Source: Clostridiales bacterium
Lineage (GTDB): Bacteria; Bacillota; Clostridia; Christensenellales; QALW01
Assembly (NCBI GenBank): GCA_018376855.1
Contig: JAHAAN010000095.1
Span: 2,990 to 14,686 of the forward strand
Length of the DNA: 11,697 nucleotides
Direction: 5' to 3'
The notes below the pieces were generated by a model, which was given only the letters and a program-made list of their open reading frames with translations, did not search any database and was not told where the DNA came from. Of the stretch, positions 5,634 through 11,697 are shown one piece after another; the first letter of the stretch is position 1, and the number at the start of each line of letters is the position of its first letter. The translations under genes and the position numbers were made by a program.

Positions 5634-8249
5634 GCGCTTTCACCTATGATGCAGCAGTATCTGCTGCTGAAGGAACAGTATAAGGATGCATTTCTTTTCT
5701 TTCGCTTAGGCGACTTTTATGAGATGTTTTTTGACGATGCGGTGCGTGGAGCCAGAGAGCTGGAGCTGACATTGACGGGGCGCGATTGCGGGCTTGAGGA
5801 AAGGGCGCCGATGTGCGGAGTGCCCTACCATGCGGTGGACACATACATAAACCGCCTGATCGAGCGGGGCTATAAGGTCGCGATATGCGAGCAGCTGACG
5901 GATCCGAAGGAAAGCAAGGGCTTGGTGGAGCGCGATGTGATCCGTGTGATCACGCCGGGCACGGTAACGGAGCAGACCATGCTGGAGGAAAAGCTTAATA
6001 ATTATCTGTGCGCGGTTTCCTCACGAAAAAACGGCTACGGCATTTCATGGGCGGATCTTTCCACGGGAGAGTTCTTTGCCTGTGAAGCAGGCGGAATGCG
6101 GGAAGTAACCGATATGCTGGCGATGATTTGCCCCAAGGAGGTTCTGTGCAGTGATAAAAAGGTCTTATCGCCTTTGCAGCTGGGGCTGGAGCAGTGCAGC
6201 GTTACGCCTTTAAAGGCTTCGGCATTTGAATACGACCATGCACTCTCTGTTCTTTGCGAGCATTTCGGCGTGCAGTCGCTGGCCGGCTTTGATTTCACAA
6301 AGGAGGATACCTATTGCGGCATTTGCGCTGCCGGGGCTTTGCTGGAATATCTGAGAATGACGCAGAAGATCAAGCTTGTGCATATTGCGGGATTGAGAAA
6401 ATATTATCCTGAGCAGTATTTGGTGATGGACAGCCATACCCGTAAGAATCTGGAGCTTGTAGAGACGATTCGCGGCAGGAGCAAGAAGGGTTCGCTGCTG
6501 GCGCTTTTGGATCAGACATGCACCCCGATGGGCGGAAGGTGCCTCCGTTCGTTTGTTGAACAGCCGCTGCGCCAAATGGAGGCAATCCTGAAAAGACAGC
6601 GCGGCGTTGCGGAATTGGTGGATTCTTATGCCGTGAGGGAGGATTTGGCGGAATACCTTAAGCAGATTTACGATATAGAGCGCTTGGCTACGAAGGTGGC
6701 GTATCAGAACATCACTCCCAGAGACTGCCTGTCGTTAAAAAAATCCCTGCAGATCCTTCCGTATGTGCGCGGAACGTTAGAGGGATGCACAAGTGAACAG
6801 CTTTGCCAAACGCTTGGGGAGATCGCCGCTTTTGATGAGCTTTCCGATCTTTTAGAGCGCGCGATCGATCCTGATGCGGTTTTGCCGATTACCGAGGGTG
6901 GAATTATACGGGACGGATTTGATGCAAAGCTGGATGAAATGCGTTCGGTTTCAAAGGGCAGCAGGGACATGCTTGCGGCGATAGAAAACAGGGAGCGCGA
7001 GGCGACAGGGATTAAAAACCTGAAGGTGAGCTATAACCGTGTGTTCGGGTATTATATTGAGGTATCTAAGAGCAATATTGCGGCTGTTCCGTATCACTAT
7101 GAGCGCAGGCAGACGCTGACAAACTGTGAACGGTATATCACCCCCGAACTTAAAGAGCTGGAAGCAAAGCTGCTGGGTGTGGAAGAAAGAACGGTAAAGC
7201 TGGAGTATGAGCTGTTTTTGGAGATTCGCCGTACGCTTTTGCAGCATTTGAAGCCCATACAGGCCACGGCTAAGGCAGTTGCGGAATTGGACGCCATGCT
7301 TTCACTTGCGCGCACAGCTGTGGAAAACCGTTATGTTTGCCCGTCTTTGAACAGGCAGGGTATTATCGAGATAGAGGACGGAAGGCATCCGGTGGTGGAG
7401 CATGCGCTGCAGGAGGGGCAGTTCGTTCCCAATAATACAAGCATGGACAACGGCGAGAACCGCTTTATGGTCATTACCGGCCCTAATATGGCGGGAAAAA
7501 GCACATACATGCGTCAGGTGGCGGTGATTACTTTAATGGCGCACATGGGTTCGTTTGTTCCTGCAAAGCGTGCGAATATTGCCGTTGTGGATAAGATTTT
7601 TACGCGCGTGGGCGCATCCGACGACCTGTCCTCCGGGCAAAGCACCTTTATGGTGGAAATGAACGAGGTGGCTAATATTCTGCATAATGCAACGCCGAAC
7701 AGCCTTGTGATTCTTGATGAAATAGGAAGAGGAACCAGCACGTTTGACGGCCTGAGCATTGCGTGGGCGGTAACGGAGTATATTGCAGATCAATCAAAAA
7801 TCGGCGCTAAGACGCTTTTTGCCACGCACTATCACGAGCTTAGCGAATTGGAGGGGCGTTTAGCGGGCGTCAAGAATTACTGCGTTGCCGTTAAAGAGCA
7901 TGGAGACGATGTGATTTTTCTGCGCAAGATTCTCAGAGGGAGCGCGGATAAAAGCTTTGGCATTCAGGTAGCCCGTTTGGCAGGGCTGCCGGCGCCTGTT
8001 TTAAAGCGTGCCAATCAGATCTTGAAGCGGTTGGAGCAGGCGGATATCAGCAAAAGCCAGATCAGCGCCAATATTTTGGAGGAGAAAGCGCTGCCTGTGC
8101 AGGCTTCGCAAATGAATATGCTGGCAAGCCCCATCTCGCAGGAGATCATTCAGACGCTTTTGCAAACTAATATCAACGAGATCACCCCGGTGCAGGCGTT
8201 TTCTGTTTTGTGCGAGCTGCGGGAAAAGGCGAAGCGGGAGGAGCTATAA
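5631..8249 (+). CDS. mutS: DNA mismatch repair protein MutS
   Basis: MutS binds base mismatches and small loops in newly replicated DNA and, with ATP, recruits MutL. The protein is 872 residues, typical of MutS1. The mismatch-reading Phe-Tyr-Glu (29-31, in GDFYEMFF) is present, so this is a repair MutS and not MutS2. The lever/clamp region spans roughly 270-560 and the ATPase domain follows: Walker A TGPNMAGKST at 616-625 (Lys623), the DDLSSGQSTF loop at about 664-673, Walker B LVILDEIGRG with Asp696-Glu697, and the TTLFATHYHEL-like block at about 727-738 (here KTLFATHYHEL). Near the C-terminus QMNML (827-831) resembles a sliding-clamp binding motif, and the last ~35 residues match the helix-turn-helix dimerisation tail. 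The TTG start is justified by spacing and by the family N-terminus. The stop is followed immediately by the mutL ATG with no gap. Confidence 0.98.
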   Translation: MALSPMMQQYLLLKEQYKDAFLFFRLGDFYEMFFDDAVRGARELELTLTGRDCGLEERAPMCGVPYHAVDTYINRLIERGYKVAICEQLTDPKESKGLVERDVIRVITPGTVTEQTMLEEKLNNYLCAVSSRKNGYGISWADLSTGEFFACEAGGMREVTDMLAMICPKEVLCSDKKVLSPLQLGLEQCSVTPLKASAFEYDHALSVLCEHFGVQSLAGFDFTKEDTYCGICAAGALLEYLRMTQKIKLVHIAGLRKYYPEQYLVMDSHTRKNLELVETIRGRSKKGSLLALLDQTCTPMGGRCLRSFVEQPLRQMEAILKRQRGVAELVDSYAVREDLAEYLKQIYDIERLATKVAYQNITPRDCLSLKKSLQILPYVRGTLEGCTSEQLCQTLGEIAAFDELSDLLERAIDPDAVLPITEGGIIRDGFDAKLDEMRSVSKGSRDMLAAIENREREATGIKNLKVSYNRVFGYYIEVSKSNIAAVPYHYERRQTLTNCERYITPELKELEAKLLGVEERTVKLEYELFLEIRRTLLQHLKPIQATAKAVAELDAMLSLARTAVENRYVCPSLNRQGIIEIEDGRHPVVEHALQEGQFVPNNTSMDNGENRFMVITGPNMAGKSTYMRQVAVITLMAHMGSFVPAKRANIAVVDKIFTRVGASDDLSSGQSTFMVEMNEVANILHNATPNSLVILDEIGRGTSTFDGLSIAWAVTEYIADQSKIGAKTLFATHYHELSELEGRLAGVKNYCVAVKEHGDDVIFLRKILRGSADKSFGIQVARLAGLPAPVLKRANQILKRLEQADISKSQISANILEEKALPVQASQMNMLASPISQEIIQTLLQTNINEITPVQAFSVLCELREKAKREEL

Positions 8250-10151
8250 ATGCGTTCGATTAAATTGATGAGCAAGGCCTTGGCGGATAAGATCGCGGCC
8301 GGAGAGGTCGTGGAACGGCCTGCAAGTATTGTAAAGGAGCTTGTTGAGAATTCTATTGACGCCGGAAGCACTGCGATCACCGTTGAAATCCGCGAGGGCG
8401 GCATTTCTTATGTGCGCGTAACGGATAACGGAAGCGGTATTGCGGCGCAGGATGTGAAAACGGCGTTTTTGCGCCATGCTACCAGCAAAATGTACGATGA
8501 AGAGGAGCTGTTCCATATAGCTTCTTTGGGCTTTCGGGGCGAAGCGTTGGCAAGCATTGCGGCCGTTTCAAAAATCAAGCTGACAACGCGCACCTCCGAC
8601 GCAGAGCTTGGAACGGAAATTTGTTTTGCAGGCGGAGAGCTGGAGGAAATGCAGGAAACAGGATGTGCCTGCGGAACCAACATTGTTGTGCGGGATTTGT
8701 TTTTTAACACGCCGGTAAGAAGAAAATTCCTGAAAAAGCCTGCGCAGGAAGCTTCCTATATCGGGGATATTTTGTCGCGCCTTGCACTGGCGTACAGCGG
8801 CATTTCCTTTAAGTTTGTAAGCGACGGAAAAATTGTGCTGCACAGCCCCGGGGACGGCGAGCTTTTAAATGCGGTGCAGGCTGTGTACGGGCGCGAATGC
8901 GCAAAAAATATGATAGCGCTTTCCTGCGAGCAGGCCGGTCTGCGAATCAGCGGCTGCGTAGGAAACAGCGAGCTGGAGAAGAACAACAAATCTTATCAAA
9001 GCGTTTATGTCAACGGCCGGTATATTAAAGATAATAATTTGTCTCAGGCAGTGCTCAACGGGTATGTCAATCATATTACGATCGGAAAGTTCCCGATGTT
9101 CGTGCTGTTTTTGGAGATGCCCTGCGAGGCGGTTGATGTCAATGTGCATCCCAATAAGCTGGAGGTGCGCTTTGCTGATGAGCAGGCGGTCTATCGGGCG
9201 GTGGCGGAGGCGGTGGCGCAGGCGGTCAACAGCCGGAGGGAAATTCCGGATTTGATGCCTGAAGCGCCGGAGGAGCAGCGCCATGCGTATGAGGTCGTTG
9301 CGCAGGAGGCCGCGCAGAGCAGCTTTGCAGCGGAGGAAAAGTGCGAAGAAAACACGGCGGGGCAGGCTCAGGAGGCATCGGTAAGCATGGAAAAGGTCGT
9401 CGTGCCGACTGCTTTTCAAAAGGAGCTGTCTGCTGCCGACGGAGCGATGGATCCGTATATACAAACGGGAGATAGGCCTGCTGCGCCGGAAACGCCGGCA
9501 ATGTGTTCAAAACAGGAATTGCAGGCGGAAAGGTCTGCGCAGCAGCAGGAGTTGGCGCAGGAGCTTTATTTGGAAAATTACCGTGTGGCAGGGCAGCTGT
9601 TTAAAACCTATATTGTTGTGGAAACGCAGGAAGCGGCGTTTTTGATAGACCAGCATGCCGCGCATGAACGGCTGCTTTACGAGCGACTGACGGAGGCGAT
9701 GGAGAAGAATTCTGTGCAGAGTCAGCAGCTTTTAGCGCCGGAAACGGTTCATTTGAATTTTACGGAGGTGCGCGCCTTGGAGGAGCTGCTGCCGGAGCTG
9801 CAGGCGCTTGGCTTTGAGGTGGAGCATTTCGGCGGAACGGATTATATTATCCGCAGCGTTCCGGTTCTGCTTGGGACGGTCGCTGCGCCGGAATTGCTGC
9901 TTGAGCTTTTGGAGCAGGCGGATTCAGCCAGACGGCTCAAGGCCGTAGAGCTAAAGCGCGAACGCCTGATGCAGACTTCCTGCAAACATGCCATCAAGGC
10001 GGGGGATTCCTTGAGCGACGCTGAGATAGAGGCGCTGATGCATATTATCAGTCGGGAGCAGGTGCCGTTAACGTGTCCGCACGGCCGCCCGATCCTAATC
10101 AAGCTGACCAAAAAAGAATTAGAGCTGCGCTTTAAGAGGATTCAGCAATGA
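8250..10151 (+). CDS. mutL: DNA mismatch repair protein MutL, endonuclease type
   Basis: MutL couples mismatch recognition by MutS to strand incision and removal. The protein is 633 residues. The N-terminal GHKL ATPase has KELVENSIDAG (Glu30 general base, Asn34), DNGSGI (Asp59 onwards), ATSK (77-80) and GFRGEAL (94-100). A low-complexity Ala/Glu/Gln linker covers about 335-440. The C-terminal domain carries the nicking endonuclease motifs of organisms without MutH: DQHAAHERLLYE (467-478), SCKHAIK (577-583) and CPHGRPI (609-615). QQLLAP (492-497) fits the QxxLxP sliding-clamp binding motif, as in other MutL proteins. GGAGG lies eight bases upstream of the ATG inside mutS, and the start abuts the mutS stop, so translation is likely coupled. 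The stop TGA overlaps the miaA start. Confidence 0.98.
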   Translation: MRSIKLMSKALADKIAAGEVVERPASIVKELVENSIDAGSTAITVEIREGGISYVRVTDNGSGIAAQDVKTAFLRHATSKMYDEEELFHIASLGFRGEALASIAAVSKIKLTTRTSDAELGTEICFAGGELEEMQETGCACGTNIVVRDLFFNTPVRRKFLKKPAQEASYIGDILSRLALAYSGISFKFVSDGKIVLHSPGDGELLNAVQAVYGRECAKNMIALSCEQAGLRISGCVGNSELEKNNKSYQSVYVNGRYIKDNNLSQAVLNGYVNHITIGKFPMFVLFLEMPCEAVDVNVHPNKLEVRFADEQAVYRAVAEAVAQAVNSRREIPDLMPEAPEEQRHAYEVVAQEAAQSSFAAEEKCEENTAGQAQEASVSMEKVVVPTAFQKELSAADGAMDPYIQTGDRPAAPETPAMCSKQELQAERSAQQQELAQELYLENYRVAGQLFKTYIVVETQEAAFLIDQHAAHERLLYERLTEAMEKNSVQSQQLLAPETVHLNFTEVRALEELLPELQALGFEVEHFGGTDYIIRSVPVLLGTVAAPELLLELLEQADSARRLKAVELKRERLMQTSCKHAIKAGDSLSDAEIEALMHIISREQVPLTCPHGRPILIKLTKKELELRFKRIQQ

Positions 10152-11086
10152 GAAAGCTGCTGATTATTGCCGGCCCTACCGCCGTGGGGAAAACGGCGCT
10201 TTCTGTTGCGTTGGCGCAGAGGCTCGGCGGCGAGATCATTTCGGCGGACGCGATGCAGATCTATGCCGGTATGGAGATCGGAACCGCGGCGGCTACGGAA
10301 AAAGAACGGCAGGGCATTGCGCATCACCTGATTGGCTGCATAGATCCGGCGGAGCATTTTTCCGCCGCGCAGTATCAAAGCATAGCGGAGGAAATTGCGC
10401 AGCAGATTCGTATGCGGGGGCGAATCCCGATCGCGGTGGGCGGAACGGGCTTATATATCGACGCGCTTTGTTATGAGCTGTCCTTCATGCAGGCGCCGGA
10501 GGATAAAGCCTTTCGGGCGGAAATGCAGGATTTGGCTGCGCGCAGCGGCGCGGAGGCGCTGTATCGGCGGCTTATGCAGGTGGATCCGGAATCGGCCGCT
10601 AAGCTGCATGTGAACGATCAGAAGCGAGTCATCCGGGCATTGGAGATCTATCATGTGAGCGGCATTAAGAAAAGCGAGCAGGAAAAGCATTGGAAAGAGC
10701 CGAAGTCGGGATTGCAGGTGTGCATGATTGTGCTGGGCTGTGAAAACAGAGCATATTTATATGAACGGATCAATCGCAGGGTCGACGCCATGATCGCGGA
10801 GGGCTTGGAAGAGGAGGTGCGCCGGCTTTTGGCTGCGGGCGTTCCGGAAACGGCTCAAAGCCTTCAGGCGATCGGCTATAAGGAATTGATCGCTTACTTT
10901 AACGGCGGCTGCTCACGGCAGGAAGCAATAGAAGCAATCAAGCGCGAAAGCAGGCGTTATGCGAAACGGCAGCTGACTTGGTTTAAAAGGCAGGAGCGGG
11001 CGCATTGGATCGATATTGAAAACCAAACGCTTTCGGCGCTTGTTGAGCAGGCGGAAAACGTGATCGGGCAGGATTGGAGCCTATAA
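10148..11086 (+). CDS. miaA: tRNA dimethylallyltransferase MiaA
   Basis: MiaA transfers a dimethylallyl group to N6 of A37 in tRNAs that read codons starting with U, making i6A37, the substrate of MiaB. The protein is 312 residues and complete. The P-loop is GPTAVGKT (9-16). ISADAMQIY (31-39) holds the conserved Asp34, although the next position is Ala where Ser is usual. GGTGLYI, DQKRVIRALE, QAIGYKEL and the late RRYAKRQLTWF block, all family signatures, are present in order. The ATG overlaps the mutL stop (ATGA), and AGAGGA sits seven bases upstream. As it is intact beside a broken miaB, the predicted product of this pathway is i6A37 without the methylthio group. Confidence 0.97.
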   Translation: MRKLLIIAGPTAVGKTALSVALAQRLGGEIISADAMQIYAGMEIGTAAATEKERQGIAHHLIGCIDPAEHFSAAQYQSIAEEIAQQIRMRGRIPIAVGGTGLYIDALCYELSFMQAPEDKAFRAEMQDLAARSGAEALYRRLMQVDPESAAKLHVNDQKRVIRALEIYHVSGIKKSEQEKHWKEPKSGLQVCMIVLGCENRAYLYERINRRVDAMIAEGLEEEVRRLLAAGVPETAQSLQAIGYKELIAYFNGGCSRQEAIEAIKRESRRYAKRQLTWFKRQERAHWIDIENQTLSALVEQAENVIGQDWSL

Positions 11087-11098
11087 GGAGAGAAAAAG

Positions 11099-11697
11099 AT
11101 GGATTATGAAACGATTCTTCGGGATTCTATGGGAATTTCCGAGGTGTTATTAAAAGAAAGCCGCGAGGTAACGGCTCAGTGCCGGGAGATGTTTGATAAA
11201 ATAGACGCAGTTCGCGGCTATAATCAGCTTAAGGTATTGCAGGCGTTTCGGGATGCGCAGATCGCTCCCATGCATTTTGCACCCACATATGGGTACGGCT
11301 ATTCCGATGCGGGGCGCGAGAAGTTAGAGGAGCTGTTTGCCGCTGTTTTCCGTTCGGAGGATGCGATCGTGCGGCCGCAGATCGCATCCGGCACGCATGC
11401 GCTGGCGATCGCGCTTTATGGGCTGCTGCGCGGAGGAGACAGTGTGGTGTCGCTTACCGGAGAGCCTTATGATACGCTGGCGGATATTTTGGGAACGGGT
11501 GAGAATAAAGACGGCTCCCTTATGCAGATGGGCGTGCATTACACGCAGATCGAGCTGAAAAACGGGAAGCCCGATATGGAGGAGATCGTTCGCATATGTT
11601 CGGCGTTAAAGCCCCGCGTTGCGATGCTTCAGCGCTCCAGAGGGTATTCTACGCGCGCCAGCATTACGGTCGAGCAGATGAAAGAAGTCTTTGAGAG
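11099..11697 (+). CDS. Methionine gamma-lyase family / YnbB-like PLP-dependent protein, C-terminus cut off by window edge
   Basis: This is the N-terminal ~199 residues of a family related to Cys/Met-metabolism PLP enzymes and often labelled aluminium resistance protein or YnbB; full members are about 410-430 residues. Visible features are GYGYSDAGR (65-73), the phosphate-binding type turn SGTHAL (97-102), GDSVVSLTGEPYDTL at about 113-127 and QRSRGYSTR (178-186), a signature of this family. The PLP-binding lysine lies beyond the window. The true reaction is not established from sequence; C-S lyase activity on a sulfur amino acid is the family expectation. The ATG at 11099 is preceded by AAGGAGAG eight or so bases upstream and starts 12 bases after miaA, so it belongs to the same operon. 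In many Clostridia hfq lies between miaA and this gene; here there is no room for it. Confidence 0.88.
   Translation, partial: MDYETILRDSMGISEVLLKESREVTAQCREMFDKIDAVRGYNQLKVLQAFRDAQIAPMHFAPTYGYGYSDAGREKLEELFAAVFRSEDAIVRPQIASGTHALAIALYGLLRGGDSVVSLTGEPYDTLADILGTGENKDGSLMQMGVHYTQIELKNGKPDMEEIVRICSALKPRVAMLQRSRGYSTRASITVEQMKEVFE

Noticed and set aside
8865..9464. 199-codon minus-strand frame inside mutL and other long antisense frames
   Set aside because: Shadows of the high-GC third positions and of the Ala/Glu linker of mutL; no ribosome binding site and arginine-rich composition unlike a real protein.
9250..9570. Repetitive Gln/Ala/Glu-rich stretch in mutL as a possible inserted domain
   Set aside because: This is the normal variable linker between the ATPase and endonuclease domains of MutL.

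Overview
This window reads as a stretch of ordinary chromosome from a low- to mid-GC Firmicute, most likely a member of the Clostridia. The reasons are a divisome/elongasome cluster with minD-minE followed by rodA, Gram-positive style strong Shine-Dalgarno sites (AGGAGG-type before nearly every gene), an endonuclease-type MutL with no sign of MutH, and the order miaB-mutS-mutL-miaA-(Met gamma-lyase family), which is common in Clostridia. I cannot place it below class level from the sequence alone. There are no rRNA or tRNA genes, insertion sequences, CRISPR arrays or phage genes that I can recognise. No gene-free stretch exceeds 300 bases; the longest is the 186-base divergent region at 4220-4405.

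Left half, minus strand (reading from 4219 down to 1): a complete class A penicillin-binding protein (4219-1919), then minD (1822-1022), minE (1006-752) and the first 222 codons of rodA (666-1, running off the window). These genes act together in envelope growth and septum placement: RodA and the class A enzyme polymerise peptidoglycan, while MinD and MinE position the division inhibitor. minC is not in the window; the slot upstream of minD, where minC often sits in Clostridia, holds the class A enzyme. A perfect 10-bp hairpin with a UCCG loop lies between the penicillin-binding gene and minD, and rodA has its own extended -10 promoter candidate.

Right half, plus strand (reading from 4406 to 11697): miaB, mutS, mutL, miaA and the start of a PLP-dependent methionine gamma-lyase family gene (YnbB-like). 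The genes are packed as one operon: miaB to mutS 12 bases, mutS to mutL 0 bases, mutL and miaA overlapping by 4 (ATGA), miaA to the last gene 12 bases. A good sigma-A type promoter (TTGCAA, 18 bases, TATAAT) sits just upstream of miaB. MutS and MutL form the mismatch-repair core; MiaA and MiaB perform consecutive steps of ms2i6A37 tRNA modification.

The outstanding feature is that miaB is broken. Its methylthiotransferase N-domain (frame of 4406) ends abruptly at about 4769, and the radical-SAM CxxxCxxC motif begins at once in another frame (4773). About 60 residues that normally lie between them are absent, and the missing length is not a multiple of three. Everything on both sides is well conserved, so this is either a recent inactivating deletion or an assembly/sequencing error. 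If real, the cell should make i6A37 but not ms2i6A37 through this gene. I found no convincing novel multi-gene system here; the other observations are small regulatory structures and gene-order differences.
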